Under the pieces are notes generated by a model. That model did not search any database, was not told the origin of the DNA, and saw only the letters and a list, made by a program, of their open reading frames with translations. Source: Hartmannibacter diazotrophicus (lineage in GTDB: Bacteria > Pseudomonadota > Alphaproteobacteria > Rhizobiales > Pleomorphomonadaceae). From it: a DNA stretch of 64,000 nucleotides. This document shows positions 17,983 to 28,372 of this stretch, one piece after another (within the stretch, counting starts at the first letter, position 1; every line of letters begins with the position of its first letter). Location of the stretch: assembly GCF_900231165.1 (NCBI RefSeq), contig NZ_LT960614.1, positions 3,287,501 to 3,351,500 of the forward strand. Direction: 5' to 3'. Position numbers and translations under genes: made by a program.

Positions 17983-19319
17983 GCACCGTCCTGCATCCGA
18001 CCAGTGACCACTCCCATGTGAAGGGAGTGCTCTCCCGAACCAAGGGCTGGTGCCCCGGCGCGCTACGGCCGATGCAAAGCGGCGATGGCCTGATCGTGCG
18101 CCTGCGCCGGACGGGCGGCATTTACCCGCGCGGCCTTTTTGCCGAAGTGGCCATTCTCGCCCAACGCTTCGGCAACGGCCTCGTCGATCTCAGCGCCCGG
18201 TCCAATCTGCAGATCCGCGGCGTTTCGGAAGAAACGCTGCCCGGACTGCACGACGCTCTTCGCGCCCTCGGCCTTCTCGATGCTGACGCCGCCAGCGAGG
18301 CGGTGCGCAACGTCATCGGCTCACCGCTTAGCGGTTGCGACCCAAGCGCCCTGATCGATGGCCTGTCGCTGGTGCGCGCGCTGGAAGATGCGCTGGTCGC
18401 CGCGCCCCATCTGCACGAGCTTCCGGGTAAATTCGGCTTTCTGGTCGACGACGGCGGAAGCCTGCCGCTCGACGACATTGCCTGCGACATCCGCCTGAAG
18501 GGTGTCGGCGGCGACGACGCGCCATTGGTCGAGCTTGCGATCGGCGGCGATGCACGAACAGCCAGCGCTGTCGGGCTCGTTCGCCCATCCGATGCCGTTT
18601 CCGCTGCCCTCGCCCTTGCGCACGCCTTCCTGTCGCTGAGGCAAGCGCTCGGCCCGATGCCAAGGCGGATGGCCGGGCTTGTGTCGGCGGTCGGCCTGGA
18701 GGCCATCGTCGAGGCCGCCAGCAAGCATTCGGGCCTGTTCGGCTCTCCGGTAATTCAGAACGGCTCAAGCCAACACAGTGCGACACCACCCAACACCGGC
18801 TCTGGACCGAACGTCATCGGCGCCCGCACCGATTTTCTCGGCGTTGGCGCCCCCTTCGGTCGCCTGACGTCGGCACAGATGAAGGTCATTGCCGATGTTA
18901 CCGCGACGGATATCCGTCTGACGCCCTGGCGCGCGCTGCTGCTGCCGGCCACCGGCGCCGATGCCCTGCCCGCCCTTTCGAGCGCCGGCCTCATCACGTC
19001 GCCCGACGATCCACGTCTTTGCGTTGCCGCCTGCCCCGGAGCGCCGGACTGCTCTTCCGCCGAGATCGAGACGCGCGAGGCGGCCAGCCGTCTGGCTCCG
19101 CTCGCAAAAAGCCTCGGGCTCACCCTTCATGTCAGCGGCTGCCCGAAAGGCTGCGCGCATCCGAAGGCGGCGCCCGTCACCCTCGTCGGCCGGGCCGGAC
19201 GCTTCGATCTCGTCGTGGACGGGCGAACGGATGATTTGCCGACACGGCGCGCTCTTGCTATCGACGACATCGAAGGATGCCTGAGGGACATCGCGGCATC
19301 GGGGAAAGAAGAACGATGA
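17979..19319 (+). CDS. cobG: Precorrin-3B synthase CobG
   Basis: A 446-residue protein related to sulfite/nitrite reductases. It has the N-terminal half-domain (GWCPGALRPMQSGDGLIVR) and a 4Fe-4S/siroheme cysteine set: CPGAPDC (about residue 351) and GCPKGC (about 387). CobG uses molecular oxygen to hydroxylate precorrin-3A, the step that marks the oxygen-dependent cobalamin route. It overlaps cobN by four bases. Confidence 0.95.
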   Translation: MSTVLHPTSDHSHVKGVLSRTKGWCPGALRPMQSGDGLIVRLRRTGGIYPRGLFAEVAILAQRFGNGLVDLSARSNLQIRGVSEETLPGLHDALRALGLLDADAASEAVRNVIGSPLSGCDPSALIDGLSLVRALEDALVAAPHLHELPGKFGFLVDDGGSLPLDDIACDIRLKGVGGDDAPLVELAIGGDARTASAVGLVRPSDAVSAALALAHAFLSLRQALGPMPRRMAGLVSAVGLEAIVEAASKHSGLFGSPVIQNGSSQHSATPPNTGSGPNVIGARTDFLGVGAPFGRLTSAQMKVIADVTATDIRLTPWRALLLPATGADALPALSSAGLITSPDDPRLCVAACPGAPDCSSAEIETREAASRLAPLAKSLGLTLHVSGCPKGCAHPKAAPVTLVGRAGRFDLVVDGRTDDLPTRRALAIDDIEGCLRDIAASGKEER

Positions 19320-19990
19320 ACGCCCACACCGGCGAACAGGCAACGAGCACGAGGACGCCCGTTACGCGCGAAACCTATGAGCGCGACGGCGCCGCGATCT
19401 ATCGCCAGTCCTTTTCGATCATCCGCGCCGAAGCCGATCTTGCACGCTTTTCCGGCTGGGAGGAAAAGGCGGCCGTCCGCATCATCCACGCCTGCGGCAT
19501 GGTCGAGGTCGCGCCCGACATCGCCTTTTCTCAAGGTGCGGCCGAGGCTGGCCGAGCGGCGCTTGTCGCCGGCCGGCCCATCCTCTGCGATGCCAAGATG
19601 GTCGCGAACGGCGTGACCCGCACCCGCCTTCCGGCCGGCAACGAGGTCATCTGCACCCTCGACGATCCGCGCGTTCCCGAGCTTGCGGCCCGCATGGGCA
19701 CCACCCGTTCCGCCGCGGCGATGGAACTCTGGCGCGAGCATATCGCCGGCAGCCTTGTCGTCATCGGCAACGCACCGACCGCTCTTTTCCGTCTCCTGGA
19801 GATGTTTGACGACGGCATGCCGCTTCCCGCCGCCGTCATCGGCATGCCAGTCGGCTTCGTCGGCGCGGCGGAATCGAAGGAGGCGCTGATCGCCGACGGC
19901 CGGGTGCCCTCTCTTGTCGTGCGCGGCCGCAAGGGCGGCAGCGCCATGGCGGCAGCAACCGTCAACGCCCTGGCGAGCGAGAAGGAATAG
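19316..19990 (+). CDS. cobH: Precorrin-8X methylmutase CobH
   Basis: A 224-residue protein containing the catalytic histidine in IIHACGMVE and the CobH segments CDAKMVANGVTR, NAPTALFRLLE and GMPVGFVGAAESKE. It moves the C11 methyl group to C12 to form hydrogenobyrinic acid. The ATG at 19316 overlaps the cobG stop. Confidence 0.96.
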   Translation: MNAHTGEQATSTRTPVTRETYERDGAAIYRQSFSIIRAEADLARFSGWEEKAAVRIIHACGMVEVAPDIAFSQGAAEAGRAALVAGRPILCDAKMVANGVTRTRLPAGNEVICTLDDPRVPELAARMGTTRSAAAMELWREHIAGSLVVIGNAPTALFRLLEMFDDGMPLPAAVIGMPVGFVGAAESKEALIADGRVPSLVVRGRKGGSAMAAATVNALASEKE

Positions 19991-19993
19991 GCG

Positions 19994-20770
19994 ATGCTCG
20001 ATCCCTCTTCCCCCGCGCTCGAAAAGGCCCGCACCGGCACCGTCGTCGCCGGCACGCTGCATGGCGTCGGCCTCGGCCCCGGCGATCCCGAACTCCTGAC
20101 TGTCCGTGCGGTGCGTCTCATCCAGTCCTCGCCGGTGCTGGCCTATTTCGCCAAGGCCGGCCGGCGCGGCAACGCCCGCGCCATCGTCGACCAATGGATC
20201 GCCGAGGGGACCGAGGAGATGCCGCTCCTCTACCCCGTCACCACCGAGATCCACTTTGCCGATGACGGCTACGTCTCGGCGCTCTCCGGTTTCTATGCCG
20301 AGGCCGCCGAGCGCATCGCGGAAAAGCTTGCCGGCGGCCAGGACGTCGCGCTCGTCTGCGAGGGCGACCCGATGTTTTACGGCTCCTTCATGCATCTCTT
20401 CACCCGGCTGAAGGACCGTTTCGAGGTGTCGATCACGGCGGGCGTTTCCGGCATGTCCGGCTGCTGGGCCGCAGCTGGACAGCCGATGACCTGGGGCGAC
20501 GACATCCTCACCGTTCTTCCCGGAACGCTCGACCTTGAGGCACTGACCGAGCGCCTTCGCCAGACAGATGCCGCCGTGATCATGAAGCTCGGCAGCAACT
20601 TTCCGAAGGTGCGCGAGGCCATCCGCGCAGCCGGCCTTCTTGAGCGCGCGATCTACGTCGAGCGCGGCACCATGGCGGGCGAGACCATCGTCCCGCTCAT
20701 CGCCAAGACCGACGACAAGGCCCCCTATTTCTCCATGATCCTCATTCCCGGCGAGGGTCGCCGGCCGTGA
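19994..20770 (+). CDS. cobI: Precorrin-2 C20-methyltransferase CobI
   Basis: A 258-residue SAM-dependent tetrapyrrole methylase. It begins with GTLHGVGLGPGDPELLTVRA, then has the SAM-site segments VCEGDPMFYGSF and GVSGMSGCWAAAGQP. It adds the C20 methyl group that is later lost on ring contraction. It starts three bases after cobH and overlaps cobJ. Confidence 0.95.
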   Translation: MLDPSSPALEKARTGTVVAGTLHGVGLGPGDPELLTVRAVRLIQSSPVLAYFAKAGRRGNARAIVDQWIAEGTEEMPLLYPVTTEIHFADDGYVSALSGFYAEAAERIAEKLAGGQDVALVCEGDPMFYGSFMHLFTRLKDRFEVSITAGVSGMSGCWAAAGQPMTWGDDILTVLPGTLDLEALTERLRQTDAAVIMKLGSNFPKVREAIRAAGLLERAIYVERGTMAGETIVPLIAKTDDKAPYFSMILIPGEGRRP

Positions 20771-21537
20771 GCGACCAGAAGCCTGCCGGAAGCCTCAAGG
20801 TCGTCGGCCTCGGCCCCGGCCCGGATGCCTGGCTGACGCCGGAAGCCGCCAGCGCCGTGGCCGAGGCGACGGACCTCGTCGGCTATATTCCTTATGTCGC
20901 CCGCTGCCCGGAAAAGCCGGGCCAGATTCGCCACGCCAGCGACAACCGCGTCGAGCTGGATCGCGCCCGGCAGGCGATCGACCTTGCCCGCGCCGGGCGC
21001 CATGTTGCCGTTGTGTCCGGAGGCGATCCCGGTGTCTTCGCCATGGCCGCCGCCGTCATCGAAGCCATCGACGCGGACCCGGTCCCGATCGACTACGGCT
21101 TTTCGGTGCTTCCCGGCATTTCCGCGATGCAGGCCGCCGCCGCCCGCCTCGGCGCACCGCTCGGCGGCGACTTCTGCGCCATCTCGCTCTCCGACAACCT
21201 GAAGCCCTGGGCCGTGATCGAGAAACGTCTCCGCGCCGCGTCCGAGGGTGATTTCGTCATGGCCTTCTACAACCCCGCCTCCAAGGCCCGCCCGGACGGC
21301 ATCCATGACGCTTTTCGCCTTCTGCGACGGTTGAAGGCCGCGACCACGCCCGTCGCTTTTGCCCGAGCCGTCGGACGCACGGACGAGCACCTGACGCTGA
21401 CGACGCTCGGCGAGGCCGATCCGGGCCTTGCCGACATGTCGACGCTGGTCGTCATCGGCTCCTCGCTCACCCGCTTCGTGGACAAGGGCGGACAGCGCCT
21501 CATGCTGACGCCCCGTTCGGTGGAGATGGCGGGATGA
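20767..21537 (+). CDS. cobJ: Precorrin-3B C17-methyltransferase CobJ
   Basis: A 256-residue methylase from a GTG start that overlaps the cobI stop (GTGA). Motifs are VVGLGPGPDAWLTPEA, VVSGGDPGVFAMA, GISAMQAAAARLGAPLG and FYNPASKARP. CobJ methylates C17 and drives ring contraction to precorrin-4. Confidence 0.95.
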   Translation: MSDQKPAGSLKVVGLGPGPDAWLTPEAASAVAEATDLVGYIPYVARCPEKPGQIRHASDNRVELDRARQAIDLARAGRHVAVVSGGDPGVFAMAAAVIEAIDADPVPIDYGFSVLPGISAMQAAAARLGAPLGGDFCAISLSDNLKPWAVIEKRLRAASEGDFVMAFYNPASKARPDGIHDAFRLLRRLKAATTPVAFARAVGRTDEHLTLTTLGEADPGLADMSTLVVIGSSLTRFVDKGGQRLMLTPRSVEMAG

Positions 21538-22748
21538 GCGACGCCGGCCGCTGGCTCACCCTCGTCGGCCTCGGCGAGGACGGCCTCGAGGGGCTTTCGC
21601 CCATCGCCCGAAAGGCCATCGACGAGGCGGAGTTCATCGTCGGCGGCAAGCGACATCTGGAGCTTGTCGGGCCGGTGAAGGCCGAGACGATGCCATGGCC
21701 CTCGCCGCTCAATCATGCCTTTCCGCGCATCTGGGAGAAGCGAGGCAAAAAGGTCGTCGTGCTGGCGACGGGCGACCCCTTCTTTCATGGCGTCGGTTCG
21801 CTGCTGGTCGAGCAGGTGCCGCCGACGGAAATCCTCAGCCTGCCCGCGCCCTCCGCCTATGCCCTCGCGGCGAGCCGCCTCGGCTGGGCCGGTCAGGATG
21901 TGCGGCGCATCTCGCTGCACGGCCGCGCGCTGGAGCGCATCTATCCCCACCTCCACAATGGCGCGCGCATCTTCGCGCTTTCCTGGGACGAGACGACACC
22001 GGGAATACTGGCCAAAAGCCTCGTCCAGCGCGGCTTCGGCGCCAGCCGCATCACCGTGCTCGAAAGGATGGGCGGCCCGAAGGAGCGGATCCGCGACAGC
22101 TTCGCGTCGGGTTTCGATATCGCGGACATCGACCCGCTCAACACCATCGCCCTTGAGGTCCGGACCGGCTCGAAAGCGCGCATCCAGCCCTTCACGCCCG
22201 GGCTTGCCGACACCCTTTTTGAAAACGACGGCCAGATCACCAAGCGGGAAATCCGGGCGGTCACGCTCTCGACCCTTGCGCCACGCCACGGCGAGTTGCT
22301 GTGGGATATCGGCGCCGGCTCCGGATCCATTGCCATCGAATGGATGCTGGCCGATCCGTCGCTCACCGCCGTCGCCATCGAGCAGGACGCCGAGCGCGCC
22401 GCCCGCATCCTCCGCAACGCCGCCGACTTCGGCGTGCGGGACCTCAGGGTCGAGACCGGCGCTGCCCCGGACGCCCTGAAGGACCTGCCCGCGCCCGATG
22501 CCATCTTCATCGGCGGCGGCGCGCCCGCCTGTCTTGAGGCAGCAAGAAGCGCCCTGAAGCCCGGCGGCCGCCTTGTCGTCAATGCCGTGACGCTGGAAAC
22601 TCAGAGCTTCCTGACCGTCTGCTATCGCCGCCATGGCGGAGATCTGATGCAGATTCAGGTCTCGCGCGCCGGCCCTGTCGGCGGATTCACGGCGCTGAAG
22701 CCCGCGATGGCGGTCACGCAATGGGTCTGGGAGAAGCCGCTTGAGTGA
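21534..22748 (+). CDS. cobL: Precorrin-6Y C5,15-methyltransferase (decarboxylating) CobL
   Basis: A 404-residue two-domain enzyme. The N-terminal part is a tetrapyrrole methylase (LTLVGLGEDGLEGLSPIA, ATGDPFFHG) and the C-terminal part a class I SAM methylase (KREIRAVTLSTLAP, then LLWDIGAGSGSIAIEW from about residue 257). It is therefore the full CobL fusion, which methylates C5 and C15 and decarboxylates the C12 acetate. It overlaps cobJ and cobE. Confidence 0.96.
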   Translation: MSDAGRWLTLVGLGEDGLEGLSPIARKAIDEAEFIVGGKRHLELVGPVKAETMPWPSPLNHAFPRIWEKRGKKVVVLATGDPFFHGVGSLLVEQVPPTEILSLPAPSAYALAASRLGWAGQDVRRISLHGRALERIYPHLHNGARIFALSWDETTPGILAKSLVQRGFGASRITVLERMGGPKERIRDSFASGFDIADIDPLNTIALEVRTGSKARIQPFTPGLADTLFENDGQITKREIRAVTLSTLAPRHGELLWDIGAGSGSIAIEWMLADPSLTAVAIEQDAERAARILRNAADFGVRDLRVETGAAPDALKDLPAPDAIFIGGGAPACLEAARSALKPGGRLVVNAVTLETQSFLTVCYRRHGGDLMQIQVSRAGPVGGFTALKPAMAVTQWVWEKPLE

Positions 22749-23148
22749 GACATTGACCGCCCCGATCCTCGCTATCGGCATTGGTTGCCGGTCCGGCGTC
22801 GCGCCAAGCACCATCGTTGCCCTCGTCCGGACCGCGCTGACCCGCGCCGGTCACGAGGCGGCGCCCGTCGCCCTTTTCACCAGCCGTGCTAAGCTCGCCG
22901 AAATCGCCATCTCGCAGGCAGCCGCCGCATTGGGGCTAGCGCTGGTGCATCTTCCCGAGACGGATCTGGAAGCCGTCGCCGAGCGTGCCGTGACGCGGTC
23001 CGAGCGCGTCGTCGCCCTCTTCGGCGTGCCCTCCGTCGCCGAATGCGCCGCGCTGGCCGGGGCCGGACCGGCCTCGCGCCTTATCGTCCCCCGCCTCATC
23101 GAAAACGGCGTCACCTGCGCCATCGCCATTTCGGATGGCCCGGCATGA
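22741..23148 (+). CDS. cobE: Cobalamin biosynthesis protein CobE
   Basis: A 135-residue protein of the CobE/CbiG C-terminal family: [19 protein letters not shown] at the start, then LARAE-like helices and a short C-terminal [11 protein letters not shown]. It starts at TTG, overlapping the cobL stop by eight bases. CobE is needed for efficient synthesis in the aerobic pathway, but its reaction is not settled. Confidence 0.88.
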   Translation: MSETLTAPILAIGIGCRSGVAPSTIVALVRTALTRAGHEAAPVALFTSRAKLAEIAISQAAAALGLALVHLPETDLEAVAERAVTRSERVVALFGVPSVAECAALAGAGPASRLIVPRLIENGVTCAIAISDGPA

Positions 23149-23924
23149 CGGTGCATTTCATCGGCGCCGGCCCCGGCGCGCCGGACCTCATCACCCTTCG
23201 TGGACGCGACCTGATCGCCGCCTCGCCGGTTTGTCTCTATGCCGGCTCGCTGGTGCCGAAGGCGCTGCTGGAGCATTGCCCGCCCGGCGCCCGCATCGTC
23301 GACACCGCACCGATGTCCCTCGACGAGATCATCGCCGAGATTGCCGCCGCCCATGCGGCGGGACGGGACGTCGCCCGCCTTCATTCCGGCGACCTGTCGG
23401 TCTGGAGCGCCATGGGCGAGCAGCTGCGCCGCCTCGACGAACTTGCGATCCCCTATGACGTGACGCCCGGCGTGCCCGCCTTCGCCGCCGCCGCCGCAAC
23501 GCTCAAGCGCGAGCTCACATTGCCCGGCCTTGCCCAGTCGCTGGTGCTGACCCGGACGTCCGGCCGCGCCTCGGCGATGCCCGAGGGCGAGACGCTGGCC
23601 GCCTTTGCCGCCACCGGCGCAACGCTCGCCGTGCACCTGTCGATCCACGTCCTCGACAAGGTCGTCGCGGAGCTTGCCCCCTTCTTCGGTGCGGATTGCC
23701 CCGTCGCCGTCGTCTACCGCGCCTCCTGGCCGGACGAGAAGGTGATCAGGGGAACGCTCGCCACCATCGCCGACCTCGTCGCCGCCGACCCGATCGAGCG
23801 CACGGCGCTGATTCTCGTCGGCCCGGCCCTCGGTGCCGAGGATTTCGGCACCAGCGCGCTCTACGACGCCGACTACCAGCGCCGCTTCCGGGGCCGCGAC
23901 CGCCGCGCCGGAGATGATTCGTGA
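23145..23924 (+). CDS. cobM: Precorrin-4 C11-methyltransferase CobM
   Basis: A 259-residue tetrapyrrole methylase starting [20 protein letters not shown], with [40 protein letters not shown] and TRTSGRAS. These are CobM/CbiF hallmarks. It methylates C11 to make precorrin-5. Its ATG overlaps the cobE stop. Confidence 0.96.
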   Translation: MTVHFIGAGPGAPDLITLRGRDLIAASPVCLYAGSLVPKALLEHCPPGARIVDTAPMSLDEIIAEIAAAHAAGRDVARLHSGDLSVWSAMGEQLRRLDELAIPYDVTPGVPAFAAAAATLKRELTLPGLAQSLVLTRTSGRASAMPEGETLAAFAATGATLAVHLSIHVLDKVVAELAPFFGADCPVAVVYRASWPDEKVIRGTLATIADLVAADPIERTALILVGPALGAEDFGTSALYDADYQRRFRGRDRRAGDDS

Positions 23925-25234
23925 CGCCGCCGGGCTTCCTCATCGCCGCGATGAAGTCGGGAAGCGGCAAGACGACGCTGTCGCTCGGCCTGATGCGGGC
24001 CTTTGCGCGGCGAGGCGTTCGGGTCGCCCCCTTCAAATGCGGCCCGGACTATATCGATCCGGCCTTCCACCGGGCAGCAACGGGCCGCGACAGCGTCAAC
24101 CTCGACGGCTGGGCGATGGCGCCGGAACTGCGCCGCCATCTCTTCGCCGAGAACACGGCCGGCGCCGACCTCGTCATCGGCGAGGCGCTGATGGGGCTCT
24201 TCGACGGCGTGCCGGCCCCCGAAGGCCGCAGCGGCGCCTCGTCCGATATCGCCGTCAGCCTCGGCCTGCCGGTGCTGCTCGTTCATGACGTCTCAGGCCA
24301 GTCCCAGTCGGCGGCCGCCATCGTCAAGGGCGCGATGACCTATGACCCGGCCCTCAGGATCGCCGGTGTCGTGCTGAACCGTTGCGGCTCGGAGCGCCAC
24401 GTCCGTCTCGTGCGCAATGCCATCGAGGCCCTCGGCGTGCCTGTCTTCGGCGCTCTGCCGCGTGATACGTCGGTCTCGCTGCCCGAGCGCCACCTCGGCC
24501 TCGTCCAGGCCGGCGAATCGGCCGATCTAGAGGCCCGCCTCGACGCGATGGCCGATTTCGTGACCGCCAACGTCGACCTCGACCGCATCAAGGCTGCCGC
24601 CACCGCAGGACGTCTTGCCGCAGGCGATCCAGCCAGCCTGATCTCGCCGCCCGGCCGGCGCATCGCACTCGCCCATGACGCCGCCTTTTCCTTCATCTAT
24701 CCGCATCTTGTTGCCGGCTGGCAGGCGATGGGCGCCGAGATTCGCCCCTTCTCGCCCCTTGCCGACGAACCGCCGCCGGACGACTGCGACGCCTGCTGGT
24801 TGCCCGGCGGCTACCCGGAACTGCACGGCGAAACCCTCGCCGCCGCTACAGGTTTCAAGACGGGGCTGAAGCGCTTTGCCGAAACCCGCCCCGTCCACGG
24901 CGAATGCGGCGGCTACATGGTGCTGGGACACACGCTGACCGATGCCGACGGCCGCGCCCACGACATGGCCGGACTGCTGGACCTTGAGACGAGCTTTGCA
25001 AAGCGGCGGATGCATCTTGGCTATCGCCGGGTCGAACTCCTCGCCGATGGCGTGCTCGGCAAGGCCGGTGCGCGCCTCAACGGCCATGAATTCCATTACG
25101 CGACCATCGTCTCGCGCGGCAGCGACGAACCCTTGTCGATGGTGAGCGATGCCTACGGCAATCCGCCAGCCCCGGACGGCAGCCGCCGGGGGCTTGTTTC
25201 CGGCTCGTTTTTCCACGCCATTGCAAAGAATTGA
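23921..25234 (+). CDS. cobB: Hydrogenobyrinic acid a,c-diamide synthase CobB
   Basis: A 437-residue glutamine amidotransferase from GTG, overlapping the cobM stop. The N-terminal ATPase domain has the P-loop [14 protein letters not shown] and [13 protein letters not shown]. The C-terminal glutaminase domain has [11 protein letters not shown] and the nucleophile cysteine in [11 protein letters not shown]. It amidates the a and c side chains, giving the substrate of CobNST. It is the last gene of the run. Confidence 0.96.
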   Translation: MTPPGFLIAAMKSGSGKTTLSLGLMRAFARRGVRVAPFKCGPDYIDPAFHRAATGRDSVNLDGWAMAPELRRHLFAENTAGADLVIGEALMGLFDGVPAPEGRSGASSDIAVSLGLPVLLVHDVSGQSQSAAAIVKGAMTYDPALRIAGVVLNRCGSERHVRLVRNAIEALGVPVFGALPRDTSVSLPERHLGLVQAGESADLEARLDAMADFVTANVDLDRIKAAATAGRLAAGDPASLISPPGRRIALAHDAAFSFIYPHLVAGWQAMGAEIRPFSPLADEPPPDDCDACWLPGGYPELHGETLAAATGFKTGLKRFAETRPVHGECGGYMVLGHTLTDADGRAHDMAGLLDLETSFAKRRMHLGYRRVELLADGVLGKAGARLNGHEFHYATIVSRGSDEPLSMVSDAYGNPPAPDGSRRGLVSGSFFHAIAKN

Positions 25235-25321
25235 CGCCCGTTCGGCACCCCGAAACAGTGGCCGCCGCCCTCGCGCTCCGGCCCTTGAACCGGACGACGA
25301 CTAAAAACCCCGATCCCTCGC

Positions 25322-25350
25322 TTGACAGGACCCCTGCCCGCTCTTTATAT
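25322..25350 (+). promoter_or_regulatory. Sigma-70-type promoter for the tRNA gene
   Basis: TTGACA at 25322-25327, then a 17-base spacer and TTATAT at 25345-25350, about 59 bases upstream of the tRNA. A perfect 7-bp hairpin (ACACGGT/ACCGTGT, 25381-25399) lies between promoter and tRNA. Confidence 0.75.
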
Positions 25351-25408
25351 CGGCGGCGCTTGACGCGGATGAACGTCCGCACACGGTTTCGCACCGTGTC
25401 AGGCATGT

Positions 25409-25485
25409 AGCAGAGTAGCTCAGTTGGTTAGAGCGACGGACTCATAACCCGTAGGTCGGCGGTTCAATTCCGCCCTCTGCTACCA
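25409..25485 (+). tRNA. tRNA with CAU anticodon, probably elongator tRNA-Met
   Basis: A 77-base cloverleaf: acceptor AGCAGAG/CTCTGCT, D arm GCTC..GAGC, anticodon loop CTCATAA, T arm GGCGG-TTCAATT-CCGCC, and encoded ACCA. The anticodon stem lacks the three G:C pairs of an initiator tRNA. CAU could also be a lysidine-modified isoleucine tRNA, so Met is the more likely but not certain identity. The last 17 bases are repeated at 32276 and 50682 as attachment-site scars. Confidence 0.93.
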
Positions 25486-25775
25486 CTCATTTTCATGAGT
25501 TAAATCAGAGACTTCGCCGAATTTCTTTTCGTCACATGTGTTGGACATGTCTCACACACATGTACGCAGAGACCCATGGCGAGAGCATCTTACCTCCAGC
25601 GGCGCGAGGGCCGCTATTGCCTCCAGATTCGTTTTTCCCGAAGCGTCGCCGCCTTGTTCGGCAAAGAGCAGTATCGCTCTTCGTTAAAGACCACCTGCTA
25701 CAAAGAGGCGAAGCTCCGCCTCACAGACGTCCTCAGTTGGTTTCACCGGATGAACGACGCCCTCGACTAGCCAAA
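25469..25775 (+). repeat. Direct repeat copy 1 at tRNA 3' end (attachment site plus integrase start)
   Basis: The 39-base core 25469-25507 begins with the tRNA 3' end and ends in TTAAATCA. It recurs unchanged at 32276-32314 and 50682-50720. Similarity continues through an integrase start to a stop codon and TAGCC, where copies 1 and 3 diverge. Inside the core ACTCAT/ATGAGT forms a 6-bp hairpin. Confidence 0.9.
25576..25770 (+). pseudogene. Integrase N-terminal remnant (DUF6538-type), copy 1
   Basis: A 64-codon frame, MARASYLQRREGRYCLQIRF at its start, resembling the N-terminal DUF6538 domain of tyrosine recombinases found beside tRNAs in Hyphomicrobiales. It ends NDALD and stop, so the DNA-binding core and catalytic domains are missing. 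Copy 3 (50789-50983) has the same length and stop, with five base differences. The start lies 90 bases after the tRNA. It may be a dead remnant or a retained short protein. Confidence 0.75.
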
Positions 25776-25943
25776 CTGGGCGAAAGCCGACTGGCTACGA
25801 TCTGAAGACGGCTGGCAGCTTTGTTTGCCGGTCGCCTGGGAGAGGCATTGCCGTCGTGAGAAACGATAGGCTGTTGATTTCCACCCAGAACTGAGCCGGG
25901 ATTTCCATCGAGAAGTGAGCCACCTCTGACTATGGATTTGGGT

Positions 25944-26738
25944 TCAGGCTTGGGTCAAGGCATGTGCGCTTTCCTTCCTCTTTCGGGTTGCGGCAGCTGA
26001 GCTTGCCTTGAAGCGGAAGCTGTCGTTTCCGGTCTCGATGATGTGGCAGCGGTGGGTCAAGCGGTCGAGCAGCGCGGTTGTCATCTTGGCATCGCCGAAG
26101 ACGGTCGCCCATTCGCTGAAGCTGAGGTTCGTGGTGATGATGACGCTGGTGCGCTCGTAGAGCTTGCTCAGGAGATGGAAGAGCAGCGCGCCGCCGGAGG
26201 CGCTGAACGGCAGGTAGCCGAGCTCGTCCAGGATGACCAGGTCGAGCCTTGTCAGGCTTTCGGCGATCTGACCCGCCTTGCCTTTGGTCTTTTCCTGCTC
26301 GAGGGCGTTGACCAGCTCGATGGTGGAGAAGAAGCGGACCTTCCGGCGGTGATGTTCGATGGCTTGCACCCCCAGGGCCGTTGCGGCATGGGTTTTGCCG
26401 GTGCCCGGGCCACCGATGAGGACGATGTTCTGGGCGCCGTCGATGAACTCGCATTTGTGCAGCTGTCGCAGGGTGGCCTCGTTGATCTCGCTGGCGGCGA
26501 AGTCGAAGCCGGATAGGTCCTTGTAGGCGGGGAACCTGGCTGCCTTCATGTGATAGGCAATCGAGCGGACTTCGCGTTCGGCCATCTCGGCCTTCAGGAG
26601 CTGGGACAGTGTCGGCAGGGCGGTCTCGAAGGCCGGCGCCCCCTGTTCGGCCAGATCGGTGACGGCCTGCGCCATGCCGTGCAGCTTCAGGCTGCGGAGC
26701 ATGATGACGATGGCGGCACTGGCGGGATCATGACGCAT
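25944..26738 (-). CDS. istB: IS21 helper ATPase IstB
   Basis: A 264-residue AAA+ ATPase related to DnaC. It has the Walker [16 protein letters not shown], Walker [13 protein letters not shown], and the sensor region [12 protein letters not shown]. IstB assists the IstA transposase in target joining. The start at 26738 is preferred, but an in-frame ATG at 26786 would overlap istA by 59 bases. Confidence 0.93.
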   Translation of the reverse strand: MRHDPASAAIVIMLRSLKLHGMAQAVTDLAEQGAPAFETALPTLSQLLKAEMAEREVRSIAYHMKAARFPAYKDLSGFDFAASEINEATLRQLHKCEFIDGAQNIVLIGGPGTGKTHAATALGVQAIEHHRRKVRFFSTIELVNALEQEKTKGKAGQIAESLTRLDLVILDELGYLPFSASGGALLFHLLSKLYERTSVIITTNLSFSEWATVFGDAKMTTALLDRLTHRCHIIETGNDSFRFKASSAAATRKRKESAHALTQA

Positions 26739-28260
26739 GGCGGCCTCCGGCACTCCGGGCACGAAGACCGTCGTAGCGGTCGACATTGGCCTCGGGCTCG
26801 CGGTGCAGGACCAGCGCCTCGGGAGTGTCGAGATCGGGACCGCCGGTCATCTTGCCGTCGACCAGCCGGTGCAGGATGTTCAGCACATGGGTCTTGGTCG
26901 GCACGCCCTCCACCAAGGCCAGTTCCACGGCGGTGAGCACCGCCTGTTCGTCATGGTGCAGCACGAGGGCGAGGATATCGACCATCTCGCGATCACCACC
27001 GGTCCTTCGCACCATGTGATCCTGCAACTGCCTGAAGGCGGGCGGCAGGTCCGCGAAGGGCGCGCCGTTCCGAAGAGCTCCGGGCTTGCGCTGGATGACG
27101 GCCAGGTAATGCCGCCAGTCGTAGATCGTGCGCGGCGGCAGGTGATGACCACGCTGGATGACACGGGCATGTTCGCACAGAACGTTGCCCTCGGCCGCCA
27201 AGACCAGCCGGTCCGGATAGACCCGCAGGCTGACGGGGCGGTTGGCAAATGAGGACGGAACGCTGTAGCGATTGCGCTCGAAGCTGATCAGGCAGGTGGG
27301 CGAGACACGTTTGCCCAGTTCGACGAAGCCGTCGAAGGCGACTGGCAACGGCATCAGCGCAGTCCGCTCCTCGGCCCAGACATCGGCGATCGAGCCGGGC
27401 AGCGTGCCATGTGCCGTCTCGCGCCACAGGTCCTGACAGCGCTGTTCGAGCCAGGCATTCAGCGCGGACAGGTCGGGGAAGCCCGGCATCGCCTGCAAGA
27501 TCTGGTGCCGGGAATCCCGAACGTTCTTCTCGACCTGGCCCTTCTCCCAGCCGGCTGCAGGATTGCAGAACTCGGGCTCGAAGACGTAGTGGTTCGTCAT
27601 GGCGAGGAAGCGGATGTTGACCTGCCGCTCCTTGCCCCTGCCGACGCGATCGACCGCCGTCTTCATGTTGTCGTAGATGCCGCGCCCGGGCACACCGCCG
27701 AAGACCCGGAACCCATGCCAGTGCGCGTCGAACAGCATCTCGTGGGTCTGGAGAAGATAGGCGCGAAGCAGGAAGGCCCGGCTGTGCGCGAGCTTGATGT
27801 GGGCGACCTGCAGTTTGGTGCGCTCACCGCCCAGCGCCGCGTAGTCCTCGCTCCAGTCGAACTGGAAGGCCTCACCCGGGCGGAAGGCCAGCGGAACGAA
27901 GGTACCGCGCCCCGCCGTCTGCTGTTCGCGCTGCCGATCGGCCTGCCATGACCGGGCAAAGGCAGCGACCCGGTTGTAGGAGCCGGTGAAGCCGAGCACG
28001 ACGAGATCGGCGTGCATCTGCTTCAACGTTCGCCGCTGCTTGCGCGGTCTTGCCGCCTCAGTCTTTAGCCAGCCCGCCAGCCTCTCCGCGAAAGGGTCAA
28101 GCTTGCCCGGCCGGTCCGGCGTCGCGAACTTCGGCTCGATCGTGCCCGCCGCAAGGTGCTTGGCAATCGTGTTCCGCGACAGCCCGGTGCGCCGCGCGAT
28201 CTCGCGGATCGACAGGTTCTCCCGCAGGTACATGCGCCGGATGAGGTTCAAAAGTCCCAT
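26728..28260 (-). CDS. istA: IS21 transposase IstA
   Basis: A 510-residue transposase starting [20 protein letters not shown], with an N-terminal helix-turn-helix ([17 protein letters not shown]), and a retroviral-integrase-type core starting at [11 protein letters not shown] and running through [15 protein letters not shown] and [13 protein letters not shown]. Length and motifs indicate an intact enzyme. It overlaps istB by about ten bases. Confidence 0.93.
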   Translation of the reverse strand: MGLLNLIRRMYLRENLSIREIARRTGLSRNTIAKHLAAGTIEPKFATPDRPGKLDPFAERLAGWLKTEAARPRKQRRTLKQMHADLVVLGFTGSYNRVAAFARSWQADRQREQQTAGRGTFVPLAFRPGEAFQFDWSEDYAALGGERTKLQVAHIKLAHSRAFLLRAYLLQTHEMLFDAHWHGFRVFGGVPGRGIYDNMKTAVDRVGRGKERQVNIRFLAMTNHYVFEPEFCNPAAGWEKGQVEKNVRDSRHQILQAMPGFPDLSALNAWLEQRCQDLWRETAHGTLPGSIADVWAEERTALMPLPVAFDGFVELGKRVSPTCLISFERNRYSVPSSFANRPVSLRVYPDRLVLAAEGNVLCEHARVIQRGHHLPPRTIYDWRHYLAVIQRKPGALRNGAPFADLPPAFRQLQDHMVRRTGGDREMVDILALVLHHDEQAVLTAVELALVEGVPTKTHVLNILHRLVDGKMTGGPDLDTPEALVLHREPEANVDRYDGLRARSAGGRHAS

Positions 28261-28372
28261 GTGGATCACTCCGTTACCCCCGTCGCTCACCGCTTCAGGG
28301 GAAGGTTCACATGGCTCAAATCTCAGTGGAAACTACGTCGCTTCCCGGCTCAGTTCTGGGTGGAAATCAACA

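Larger units (their letters stand above)
25872..28372 (-). mobile_element. IS21-family insertion sequence
   Basis: A 2501-bp element with perfect 29-bp terminal inverted repeats (25872-25900 and 28344-28372) beginning TGTTGATTTCCACCCAGA, and a weaker second repeat inside each end ((A/G)TTTCCA.(T/C)GAGA..TGAGCC). It carries istA and istB. No target duplication is visible next to the ends (left GATAGGC, right AATGAAT), and the right flank is inside a gene lacking its 5' part. This suggests a deletion next to the element. Confidence 0.95.
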